From DASSLY01 sp035689185 (GTDB taxonomy: Bacteria > Actinomycetota > Actinomycetes > Actinomycetales > Dermatophilaceae), in contig DASSLY010000078.1 in the NCBI GenBank assembly GCA_035689185.1, positions 124,001 to 188,000 on the forward strand: 64,000 nucleotides of DNA, given 5' to 3'. The number at the start of each line of letters is the position of its first letter. Within the stretch, counting starts at the first letter, position 1. Below the pieces are notes generated by a model. It worked only from the letters and a program-made list of their open reading frames with translations, did not search any database and was not told where the DNA came from. Position numbers and translations under genes: made by a program. Shown here piece after piece: positions 18,312 to 25,577 of the stretch.

Positions 18312-18360
18312 GGTCGAGTCAAGGCCACCACGAGAAGGCAACGGAGCTTGCGGCTCGACC
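18312..18360 (+). promoter_or_regulatory. Foldable 5' leader element before the subtilase gene
   Basis: GGTCGAG (18312-18318) pairs perfectly with CTCGACC (18354-18360), closing a 35-nt loop that can form a GCAA/TTGC inner stem. The Shine-Dalgarno sequence (aaggggg) starts three bases after the stem. It could influence translation or be a riboswitch-like element. It does not match the cyclic-di-GMP or ydaO consensus that I know. Confidence 0.4.
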
Positions 18361-18376
18361 ACAAGGGGGCAACACA

Positions 18377-20011
18377 ATGGGGGGGACACGGAGCAGGCGG
18401 CCGCTGGCGGCCGTGGCCGTGGTTCTCGCGCTGGTCGCCGGCCTGGCCGGCCGCGCCGCGCCGGCCACCGCCAAGACGGCCCGCACCGCCGTCGTCGTCC
18501 GGTCCACGGGGGGCAGCCAGGCGGCCGCCGCCGCCGTGCGCCAGGCCGGCGGGGCCGTGACCCGGTCGCTCGGCCTGGTCGGCGGCGTCGCCGCCACCGT
18601 GCCGGCCGGCGCGCTGGCGCGCCTGGCCGCCGTGCCGGGCGTCGAGGTTGCGCCCGACGAGCGGCTGCGGGTGCAGGAGTCGACGCCGGCCTCCGCCGGT
18701 ACCTCCGTCTACCGCGACGTGGTCGGCGCCAGCGACCTGGCGGCCGGCGGCAACCGGGGCGACGGTGTCACGGTGGCACTGGTCGACACGGGTGTCGCCC
18801 CCGTCGCCGACCTGGCCGGCCGGGTGGTGCCGGTGGTGGACGACGTGAAGCGGACCACGTCGCCCTGCCTGGACCTGAGCGGCGAGGGGGACTGCGTCGA
18901 CCGCTACGGTCACGGCACGTTCACCGCCGGCATCATCGCCGGGGACGGCACGGCCTCGGCCGGCAGGTACACGGGCGTCGCCCCCGGCGCCCGGCTGGTG
19001 TCGGTGAAGGTCGCCGGCCGCGACGGCTCGTGCGACGTGTCCACCGTGCTGGCCGCCATCCAGTGGGTCGTCTCGTTCAAGGACCGCTACGGCATCCGCG
19101 TCCTGAACCTGTCCCTCGGGACGGACTCCACCCAGTCGTACCGCTCCGACCCGCTCGACTACGCGGTGGAGCGGGCGTGGGCCGCCGGCATCGCCGTGGT
19201 GGTGGCCGCCTCCAACCGCGGCCCCGAGCAGCGCACGATCTCCAAGCCGGGCGACGACCCCTTCGTCATCACCGTCGGGGCCGTCGACGACCACGGGACC
19301 GTGCCGCGCGACGACGACCGCCTCCCCGACTTCAGCTCGCGGGGACCCACCGCGGCCGACGGCCTGGGCAAGCCGGACGTGGCGGCACCGGGCGCGCATC
19401 TCGTCTCGACCTCCTCGCCGGGGAGCGACATCGCCACCAACTTCCCGAGCAGCGCGCCGGCCGGCTACCAGATCGGCAGCGGCACGTCGATGGCCACCGC
19501 CGTCGTGTCGGGCGTGGCCGCCCTGCTGGTGAAGGCCGATCCCACCGTGACCCCCGACCGCCTGAAGTACGCCCTCATGTCGACCGCCCGCCCCGGCCCG
19601 GTGAACGACCCGCTCGCCGTCGGCAGCGGCGTGGTCGACGCCCGCGCCGCCCTGGCCGCCGGCCCCGGCCTGGCCAACCGCAACGTGGCCCGGTCCAACG
19701 GCATGGGCTCCCTCGACCTCAGCAGGGGCAACCTCCGGGTGCAGACCCTCGACCCGGCCGGCATGGTGGTGTCGGGCACCCAGACCGCCCAGCTGGTGGC
19801 GTGGGACCCGACGGGGATGCTCGGGGTCTGGAGCCCGACCACGTGGTACACGTCGCTGCCCTACCTCTACGGGTGGCGGGCGGTGACGTGGTCGGGCTCG
19901 AAGTGGCAGGGCTCCAAATGGCAGGGCTCCAAGTGGCAGGGCGGCGCCGACCCGACCTCGACCTACGGCAGCAAATGGCAGGGCTCCGACTGGTACGGGG
20001 CGTGGCAGTAG
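18377..20011 (+). CDS. Secreted S8 (subtilisin-like) serine peptidase with SKWQG repeats
   Basis: 544-aa secreted protease. A signal peptide (residues 5-32, VAVVLALVAGLAGRAAPATA) and an I9-like propeptide precede the peptidase S8 domain. The catalytic triad is visible: Asp in VALVDTGVAP, His in YGHGTFTAGIIAGD, Ser in GSGTSMATAVVSGVAALL, with the oxyanion Asn in AASNRGPEQ. After the catalytic domain the protein ends in repeats of SKWQG (three in tandem, one separate) and WYGAWQ. Trp-rich terminal repeats suggest cell-surface or glycan attachment, which is inferred. The ATG follows an aaggggg site. Its stop overlaps the start of the GGDEF-EAL gene. Confidence 0.93.
   Translation: MGGTRSRRPLAAVAVVLALVAGLAGRAAPATAKTARTAVVVRSTGGSQAAAAAVRQAGGAVTRSLGLVGGVAATVPAGALARLAAVPGVEVAPDERLRVQESTPASAGTSVYRDVVGASDLAAGGNRGDGVTVALVDTGVAPVADLAGRVVPVVDDVKRTTSPCLDLSGEGDCVDRYGHGTFTAGIIAGDGTASAGRYTGVAPGARLVSVKVAGRDGSCDVSTVLAAIQWVVSFKDRYGIRVLNLSLGTDSTQSYRSDPLDYAVERAWAAGIAVVVAASNRGPEQRTISKPGDDPFVITVGAVDDHGTVPRDDDRLPDFSSRGPTAADGLGKPDVAAPGAHLVSTSSPGSDIATNFPSSAPAGYQIGSGTSMATAVVSGVAALLVKADPTVTPDRLKYALMSTARPGPVNDPLAVGSGVVDARAALAAGPGLANRNVARSNGMGSLDLSRGNLRVQTLDPAGMVVSGTQTAQLVAWDPTGMLGVWSPTTWYTSLPYLYGWRAVTWSGSKWQGSKWQGSKWQGGADPTSTYGSKWQGSDWYGAWQ
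19897..19942 (+). repeat. Tandem 15-bp repeats encoding SKWQG
   Basis: Three consecutive copies of a 15-bp unit (ggctcsaartggcag) encode SKWQG; a further copy occurs near 19968. Third-codon differences (aag/aaa) show they are not a very recent exact duplication. Confidence 0.75.
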
Positions 20012-22503
20012 GCGAGGCGTCCCTCCCGGCGAGCACCTCCACGCCGTCGGGCGTGGGGGTGCTCTCCGTCTTCCTCGCCACGGCGGCCGCCGTCATGGCC
20101 GCCGCCTCCGCCCACCTCCGCCACGTCGACTCCGGCCTCACGCCGGCCGCCGTCCCCGCCCTGCTGATCGCCCTCGTCGCCGCTGCATGCCTCCAGCTTC
20201 GCTTCAGCTACCAGGACCACTTCGAGGCCATCGACCTCTTCGACGCCGTGCTGGCCCCGGCGATCTACTTCCTCGGCGGCCCCATCGTGGTGGCGGTGGC
20301 GGCGATGGCCATGGCCCTTTCCGAGGCGATCCTGCGCACGGCGCCGGTCAAGGCCGCCTTCAACGTCTGCCAGTGGGCGGCGGCGGCGGCGGCCGGGAGC
20401 CTGTGGTTCTCGGCCTTCGCCAGCGGCGACCGGGCGTCCACCCGCAACCTGGTGGCGCTGGCCGCCGCCATGGCCGTGGTGGCGGTGGTGAACCACGGCG
20501 CCATGGTGAGCGTGTTCGCCCTCGTCTCGCGCCACGACGCGTCGTTCTGCTCGGTGCACCGGCTGCTGTCCGACACGTACTGGATCGTGGGCGGCGCCGT
20601 GAACCTGGCGCTCGGGCTCCTCCTGGTCGCCGCCATCAACACCGGCGCCTGGGCCATGGCCCTGTTCGCCGTCCCCCTCGCCATGCTCCACCGGGCCAAC
20701 CGCGGCTTCGCCGAGGGGCGGGCCGACCGGGCCCGGCTGGCGGGCCTCCAGCGGGCCACCCACGCCCTCGTCGGTCCCATCGACCCGAGGGACGCCATCT
20801 GGAACTTCCTCGCCGAGGTGCGGGACTGCTTCGACGCCGAGGTGGTCGAGGTGGTGCTGGTGGAGTCGGGCGAGTACCGGGTCCAGCGCCTGACCGGACA
20901 GGACGTGGCCGACTGCCAGACGTTCCTCCTGGACACCGGAAACGCCACCCTCGCCCTCGCCCTCCTGGAGGGCGGCACGGCCGCCCGGGTGCAGGGCAGG
21001 GACGGCGATCCCGCCCTGGCCCGCCTGCTGCGCCAGGGAGGGTGGCGGGACTGCCTGGCCGCTCCCCTGGTCACCAAGGGCTCCGTGCGGGGCCTGCTCT
21101 GCGCCTACAACCGGGCCGGACTGGCCAGCTTCCAGGCCGGCGAGCTGCCGGTGCTCGAGGCGCTGGCCACCGAGCTGGCCGGCGCCTTCGAGAAGGCCGA
21201 GCTGGTCGACGAGGTGCTCCACCAGGCCCTGCACGACGCCCTCACCGGCCTGCCCAACCGTGCGCTGTTCCAGCAGCGCCTCGAGCGGGCCATCGCCGCC
21301 GGGGAGCGGATGGCCGTGCTGCTCCTCGACCTCAACCGCTTCAAGGAGGTCAACGACACCCTGGGGCACCACCACGGCGACCTGCTCCTCACCGACTTCA
21401 GCCGCCGCATCGAGGCCTGCATCGGTCCCGACGACACCGTCGCCCGCCTGGGCGGCGACGAGTTCGGCATCGCCCTGCCCGGCGTGGCCGGCGAGAAGGA
21501 CGTCCTCGTCGCGCTCGCCCGCCTCCTCGAGGCCCTGAACGAGCCGTTCGCCCTCCAGGACCTCCGCCTCGACGTCGACGTCGCCGTCGGCATCGCCCTG
21601 CACCCGGAGCACGGCACCGACCCCGTCACCCTCCTGCAGCGGGCCGACGTGGCCATGTACGAGGCCAAGGGGGCGCAGCGGCGGTTCGAGGTCTACGCCC
21701 CCGAACGGGACCCGAACACCCCGCGGCGGCTGGCCGTCGTCGCCGAGCTCCGCAACGCCGTGGGCCGGGGCGAGCTGGTCGTGCACTACCAGCCGAAATC
21801 CGAGATCCGCACCGCCCGCGTCATCGGGGTCGAGGCCCTCGTGCGCTGGCGCCACCCCGTCCACGGCTTCGTGCCGCCCGACGAGTTCATCCCCCTCGCC
21901 GAGCAGACCGGGGCCATCCACTCCGTCACCACCTTCGTGCTGCGGGAGACCCTGTCGCAGTGCGCCGCCTGGCGCCGGAACGGGGTCGACCTCGGCGTGG
22001 CGGTGAACCTGTCGGTGCGCAGCCTCCTCGACCCCGACCTCCCCGGCCAGGTGGCGGCCCTGCTGGCCGAGTTCGAGGTCTCCTCCGAGAGCCTCACGCT
22101 GGAGCTCACCGAGACCTCCACGCTGGCCGACCCCGCCCGGACGGGCGAGGTCCTGTCCCGGCTCCACGGCCTGGGCCTGCACCTGTCGATCGACGACTAC
22201 GGCACCGGCTACTCGTCGCTGGCCCACCTGCGGCAGCTGCCGGTCGACGAGATGAAGATCGACCGGTCGTTCGTGAAGGCGATGCACGACGACGCCGACG
22301 CCGACGTCATCGTCCGCTCCACCGTCGACCTGGGCCACAACCTCGGCCTGTGGGTGGTGGCCGAGGGGGTGGAGACGGAGCGCAGCTGGGACCGCCTCCA
22401 CGGCCTCGGGTGCGACGCCGCCCAGGGCTGGTACATCGGCCGGCCGGTCCCCGCCGCCGAGATCGAGCGCCTCGTGGCGCCGGCCGTGCCGCGGATCCCC
22501 TGA
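20002..22503 (+). CDS. Membrane GGDEF-EAL protein (cyclic-di-GMP metabolism)
   Basis: 833-aa protein with about seven N-terminal membrane helices, a GAF-like segment (residues about 260-400), a GGDEF domain and an EAL domain. The GGDEF motif is intact (ARLGGDEFGIALPG), but the inhibitory RxxD site five residues before it is GPDD, so product inhibition is probably absent. The EAL domain keeps EALVRWRHP, VNLSVRSLL, DDYGTGYSS, DEMKIDRSF and VAEGVE, and looks active as a phosphodiesterase. The GTG at 20002 overlaps the subtilase gene by 10 bp; GTG 20053 is an alternative start. The net direction of c-di-GMP turnover cannot be read from sequence. Confidence 0.9.
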   Translation: MAVGEASLPASTSTPSGVGVLSVFLATAAAVMAAASAHLRHVDSGLTPAAVPALLIALVAAACLQLRFSYQDHFEAIDLFDAVLAPAIYFLGGPIVVAVAAMAMALSEAILRTAPVKAAFNVCQWAAAAAAGSLWFSAFASGDRASTRNLVALAAAMAVVAVVNHGAMVSVFALVSRHDASFCSVHRLLSDTYWIVGGAVNLALGLLLVAAINTGAWAMALFAVPLAMLHRANRGFAEGRADRARLAGLQRATHALVGPIDPRDAIWNFLAEVRDCFDAEVVEVVLVESGEYRVQRLTGQDVADCQTFLLDTGNATLALALLEGGTAARVQGRDGDPALARLLRQGGWRDCLAAPLVTKGSVRGLLCAYNRAGLASFQAGELPVLEALATELAGAFEKAELVDEVLHQALHDALTGLPNRALFQQRLERAIAAGERMAVLLLDLNRFKEVNDTLGHHHGDLLLTDFSRRIEACIGPDDTVARLGGDEFGIALPGVAGEKDVLVALARLLEALNEPFALQDLRLDVDVAVGIALHPEHGTDPVTLLQRADVAMYEAKGAQRRFEVYAPERDPNTPRRLAVVAELRNAVGRGELVVHYQPKSEIRTARVIGVEALVRWRHPVHGFVPPDEFIPLAEQTGAIHSVTTFVLRETLSQCAAWRRNGVDLGVAVNLSVRSLLDPDLPGQVAALLAEFEVSSESLTLELTETSTLADPARTGEVLSRLHGLGLHLSIDDYGTGYSSLAHLRQLPVDEMKIDRSFVKAMHDDADADVIVRSTVDLGHNLGLWVVAEGVETERSWDRLHGLGCDAAQGWYIGRPVPAAEIERLVAPAVPRIP

Positions 22504-22513
22504 GGCCCGTGGG

Positions 22514-22519
22514 TACAGT
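22514..22519 (+). promoter_or_regulatory. -10 box TACAGT of a leaderless-type gene
   Basis: TACAGT lies 6 nt before the GTG at 22526, in the 22-bp gap after the GGDEF-EAL gene. No Shine-Dalgarno sequence is present. Confidence 0.45.
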
Positions 22520-22525
22520 GCCGGC

Positions 22526-22831
22526 GTGGCCAGCCGCGTCGCCGAGCACATCGTCCGCCGCCGGCCGTTCGGGCGCGCGCAGCGGCTGCGCGTCGACCTC
22601 CACGGCGTGTCGGTGTTCGGGCCGGGGGACCAGCACCAGGTGATCCGCTGGGAGTGGATCGAGGCGATCGACGTCGACGGCGGCGTGGTGGTCCGCGGCC
22701 ACGACACGGCGATCGTCCTGCCCCCCGGCGCCTTCGGGCTGGCTCCCGGCGACCTGGCCGCCTGCCTCCGCGACGCCGGCTCCATCGACACCCGAACCGA
22801 GATCATCGGCCGCCTCGGGCGGGGCGGCTGA
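22526..22831 (+). CDS. Small PH-like-domain protein, unknown function
   Basis: 101-aa protein starting with GTG. The sequence LRVDLHGVSVFGPGDQHQVI then WEWIEAIDVDGGVVVRGHDT has the alternating beta-strand pattern of a bacterial PH-like domain, including a conserved I.W..I motif. A C-terminal helix follows (PGDLAACLRDAG). These small proteins are widespread in actinobacteria, and no function is known. It lies between the GGDEF-EAL gene and the recombinase and probably has its own promoter. Confidence 0.7.
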   Translation: MASRVAEHIVRRRPFGRAQRLRVDLHGVSVFGPGDQHQVIRWEWIEAIDVDGGVVVRGHDTAIVLPPGAFGLAPGDLAACLRDAGSIDTRTEIIGRLGRGG

Positions 22832-22872
22832 CCATCCCCCGCACCCGTCCCCCGGCGCGCCACGCTGGCGCG

Positions 22873-23982
22873 GTGACCCCCTCCCCCACTGTCCCCTACG
22901 CGGCGACGGTGGAGCGCTTCCTCCAGCGGCTGAGCAACGAGGGACGATCGGCGCGCACGCTGGCGGCCTACCGCTACGACCTCGACGACACCATGCTCGA
23001 CGTCGCCGTCGCCGCCCGCCTGCTGCCGGCCCGGCCGGCCCTCGACGCCATGGCCGCCGGCGAGCGGGAGGCAGCCGTCCTGGCCGCCTACGAGCGCCTC
23101 GACGTCGCCGCCCTCGGCCTCGACGACCTCGACCAGGCCCTGGCCGAGTTCCGCACCCGGCCCGACCCGCGCTTCGCCCGCCATCCGGAGCGGGCGCCCC
23201 AGGAGCGCTCCCCCGCCACCGTGGCCCGGCGCACGGCCGCCCTCCGGTCCTTCTTCGCCTGGTGCTACCGCACCGAGCGCATCGCCGCCGACCCCGCCGC
23301 CCTCCTGCGACCGCCGAAGAAGCGCAAGCGCATGCCCCGCGCCATCGACGGCGCCACCGCCGGTCGGGCCCTGGCCGAGGCAGGCGAGGCCTCCACGTGG
23401 CCGGAGCGCGACCTGGTGATCATGGCCCTCGCCCTGGCCTGTGGGCTGCGCCTCGACGAGATCGCCCGCCTGCGGGTGGCCGACCTGGAGGGCCAGCCGC
23501 CGGTCGGCCTGGTCGTGCGGGGCAAGGGCGACAAGGAGCGCCGCCTCGGGGTGCCGCCCGTCGTGCAGGAGGCGCTGGCCGCCTACCTCCCCACCCGCCA
23601 GGCCCGCCTCCACGACCTCGGCCTGGAGGCCGCCACCGTCGTGGTCTCCAGCCGCCCGCGGCCGGTGCGGGACCGGCGGGGCCGGGTGGTGGGCACCACG
23701 GTGGAGGCCAGCCGGGACAGCGTCATCTACGTGGTCGACCGGGTCCTGCGCCAGCTGGGCGCCCGCCGGGCGGGCGTCCGGGTGCACGCCCTGCGCCACA
23801 CCTTCGCCACCCTCGGCCTGCGGGAGGGCGCCTTCAGCCTGCGCCAGCTCCAGGTGGCCCTGGGCCACGCCAGCCTGGCCACCACCCAGATCTACACCGA
23901 GGTGGCCGACGAGGAGATCGCCGCCGCCATGCGCCTCCACCCGCTCGGCGGCGCCACCCGCCGGCCGGCGGGGGGGCGCTAG
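22873..23982 (+). CDS. Tyrosine recombinase / integrase (XerC/D-like)
   Basis: 369-aa site-specific tyrosine recombinase. The catalytic residues are all visible: Arg in CGLRLDEIARL, Lys in GKGDKERRLG, the HxxR motif in HALRHTFATLGLREG, His in LGHASLATTQ and the nucleophile Tyr in TTQIYTEV. It is longer than typical XerC/XerD (about 300 aa) because of an insertion in the N-terminal SAM-like domain (residues about 35-110) and another before the HxxR motif. The GTG start is the first reasonable one. No flanking att sites, other phage genes or composition shift were seen, so it may be a chromosomal recombinase rather than an active element. Confidence 0.9.
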   Translation: MTPSPTVPYAATVERFLQRLSNEGRSARTLAAYRYDLDDTMLDVAVAARLLPARPALDAMAAGEREAAVLAAYERLDVAALGLDDLDQALAEFRTRPDPRFARHPERAPQERSPATVARRTAALRSFFAWCYRTERIAADPAALLRPPKKRKRMPRAIDGATAGRALAEAGEASTWPERDLVIMALALACGLRLDEIARLRVADLEGQPPVGLVVRGKGDKERRLGVPPVVQEALAAYLPTRQARLHDLGLEAATVVVSSRPRPVRDRRGRVVGTTVEASRDSVIYVVDRVLRQLGARRAGVRVHALRHTFATLGLREGAFSLRQLQVALGHASLATTQIYTEVADEEIAAAMRLHPLGGATRRPAGGR

Positions 23983-24042
23983 CCCTTCGCCGCTGCGCCA
24001 GCTCCCGCGTTCCCAGCCGGGACCTGTTCGGCCCCGGCCCCG

Positions 24043-24615
24043 CTACAGCGCCTGGTCGGCGCTGGACGTGAAGTCCTTGTCCCGCCCTTCGATCTGGACG
24101 TGGGCAGTGACCTTCAGGAACTGGGCGTCGGCCGGGACGGGCTCCGCCAGGCTGCACGTGAAGCTCACCGACTGCGACTCGTTCCACGCGATGTCGTACG
24201 GCGCTTCCGGTGTGAAGGTGCACACCGGGTCGGGTAGGTCGCTGTACCGGCCGGCCTTCGACGTCCTGTACTGGAGCGTGATCGCCTGGCTGGCCACGGT
24301 GACGTCGACGCCACGGTCGCTCTGGTTGGCGACCACGAACGACCCGGACACCGCGTCGCGGCCCTCCGACACGGTGAACGTGACGTCGCTCAGCGAGACA
24401 CCCCCCGTGCTGTAGGGGGGCGGCTCCTTGGCCGATCTGGCCGGCACGGCGCCTTGCGGCCCGGGGGCGGCGGCCTTGACGCGTTCATCGGAACTGGACG
24501 CCGGCAGGACGACGGCGGTCAACGTGACGCCGGCCGCCACGACGGTGGCCGCCCCGGCCGCCAACGCGAGCCGGAGCCTCCGGCTGGAATTCCGCCCGCT
24601 GTGCTCGTTCGCCAT
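24043..24615 (-). CDS. Exported or membrane-anchored protein, unknown
   Basis: 190-aa protein with an N-terminal signal anchor (LRLALAAGAATVVAAGVTLTAVVLPAS shortened here: LALAAGAATVVAAGVTLTA). The remaining 130 residues look like an immunoglobulin-like beta domain: VSLSDVTFTVSEGRDAVSGS, then VANQSDRGVDVTV and two cysteines (VCTFTP, SFTCSL) that could form a disulfide. It is the last gene of the minus-strand polysaccharide side, with the nonsense-laden DUF4012 remnant behind it. Function unknown; probably outside the membrane. Confidence 0.75.
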   Translation of the reverse strand: MANEHSGRNSSRRLRLALAAGAATVVAAGVTLTAVVLPASSSDERVKAAAPGPQGAVPARSAKEPPPYSTGGVSLSDVTFTVSEGRDAVSGSFVVANQSDRGVDVTVASQAITLQYRTSKAGRYSDLPDPVCTFTPEAPYDIAWNESQSVSFTCSLAEPVPADAQFLKVTAHVQIEGRDKDFTSSADQAL

Positions 24616-24694
24616 CGATGCCGCCTTCCCCGCAGGACGCGCAACACTTGGCGCGCCGTCGGTAGCGCGCCGTTCGCGTCCTCCAGCACCGGTG

Positions 24695-24724
24695 ACACTA
24701 GTTCGACACTATTGACAATTGCAA
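24695..24724 (-). promoter_or_regulatory. Candidate promoter TTGCAA-18-TAGTGT (minus strand)
   Basis: Read on the minus strand, TTGCAA (24719-24724) and TAGTGT (24695-24700) are 18 bp apart. A second TAGTGT lies at 24706-24711, giving an 11-bp direct repeat of GACACTA on the plus strand. This AT-rich patch lies 80 bp upstream of the exported-protein gene at 24043-24615. Confidence 0.4.
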
Positions 24725-24759
24725 TGGTGGGGCAGGCTTCTGTCGACCAGGTGACGACT

Positions 24760-25107
24760 TCAGCTGCTCGCCGTCCCACGGCCGACCAGGTCGGTGTCGA
24801 GCGCGATCTGGTCAGGGGGTCGAGGCCCGTTCCAATGCCAGCCGGCGGGTAGATCCACCCTCAGGCGCAGCATGTCGCCGGCGTGGGCCGCACGCGCATC
24901 CAGTGCAGTGCGTAGACGAGCGACCCGTCTCGGGCCCGTGCGTCCCACCGGCGCTCGGACAGCGCGCCGGCCACCTCGCTGTCGGCCGTCCACGCCAATG
25001 GCCCATCCCCCACCGCCGACGCCAGGGCGACCCACTGCGACGCCGGCGCGCCGACGAGGCGCCGTACCACGACCTCGGCGAGAGCGGCGAGGAAGTCCGG
25101 CGGAGCG
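24760..25107 (-). pseudogene. Frameshifted remnant of a DUF4012-like gene
   Basis: Two minus-strand frames join into one protein-like sequence. The upstream part (FLAALAEVVVRRLVGAP, then GPLAWTADSEVAGALSERRW) matches the middle of the DUF4012 protein encoded at 30117-32036 (FLLEVLQAVFARLG, then MVHSVRPEEQRVLERVG). It reads into a stop at 24861-24863, and the other frame continues with AGDMLRLRVDLPAGWHWNGP to a stop at 24760. The break lies near 24880-24895. The central region of the parent protein is missing and no start codon with a site is evident, so this looks like a decayed paralogue. Similarity was judged by eye. Confidence 0.5.
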
Positions 25108-25512
25108 CTAGCCGCTCCGGAACCGCTGGTTGAGGAAGGCGCCGGCAACGGCCAGGTTGATCGCGACCGACACGGCCAGAAGGACCACGATCCACAGCGG
25201 TGTCGACTCGACCTTCTTCACCTCAGGTGGCAGGGCCACCGGGGCGGCGGAGGCGGGCGGCAGCGTGATGGTCGTAGTCGTCGTGGTGGTGGGGCTCGTC
25301 GTCGTGGTGGTGGCGACGGGAGCGGTGGTGGCGCCGGTACGGCGGGTCACCGTCGTCGTCCTGGCCGGGGCGCTCGTGGTGGGCGGCGCCGTCGGGAACA
25401 CCGGCGGCGGCGGGGGCGGCGGTGTGTCCTGGGCCCGGGCACCGGCTCCGAGGGCGAACACGGCCGCGAGCGTCATGGCCGCCAGTCCCATGCCTTGCCC
25501 CACGCGCCTCAT
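25108..25512 (-). CDS. Secreted Thr-rich protein with C-terminal membrane anchor
   Basis: 134-aa protein. A signal peptide (GLAAMTLAAVFALGAGARAQ) is followed by a Pro-rich stretch, a long Thr/Pro-rich mucin-like stalk (TTTTSPTTTTTTTITLPP) and one C-terminal membrane helix (LWIVVLLAVSVAINLAVAG) with a short basic tail. The ATG at 25512 is chosen because the upstream in-frame ATG at 25581 would put 23 non-hydrophobic residues before the signal peptide and overlap the next gene. Such proteins are often O-mannosylated in actinobacteria. A role in the cell envelope next to the polysaccharide genes is inferred. Confidence 0.75.
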   Translation of the reverse strand: MRRVGQGMGLAAMTLAAVFALGAGARAQDTPPPPPPPVFPTAPPTTSAPARTTTVTRRTGATTAPVATTTTTSPTTTTTTTITLPPASAAPVALPPEVKKVESTPLWIVVLLAVSVAINLAVAGAFLNQRFRSG

Positions 25513-25577
25513 GCGTCGCCCGCCCTTCTCACCGTGCCGGTCTACCGCTTCGGGCGCCCATGCGGTGGGGCCGTGGC

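Larger units (their letters stand above)
18047..18376 (+). other. 330-bp intergenic region upstream of the subtilase
   Basis: Divergent region between the Arg/Pro-rich protein and the subtilase. It is less GC-rich than its surroundings and has no convincing gene. It contains three related 12-mers, a good sigma-70-type promoter and a foldable leader, each listed separately. Confidence 0.7.

Noticed and set aside
18295..18376. Cyclic-di-GMP (GEMM) or ydaO riboswitch before the subtilase gene
   Set aside because: The leader has a GAAGGCAAC segment that faintly recalls GEMM, but the required GACGCAAAGCC half and the conserved stems are absent; ydaO consensus elements are also missing.
19963..23940. 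1325-codon minus-strand frame opposite the GGDEF-EAL and recombinase genes
   Set aside because: Composition is low-complexity and it overlaps three genes with intact catalytic motifs on the plus strand.
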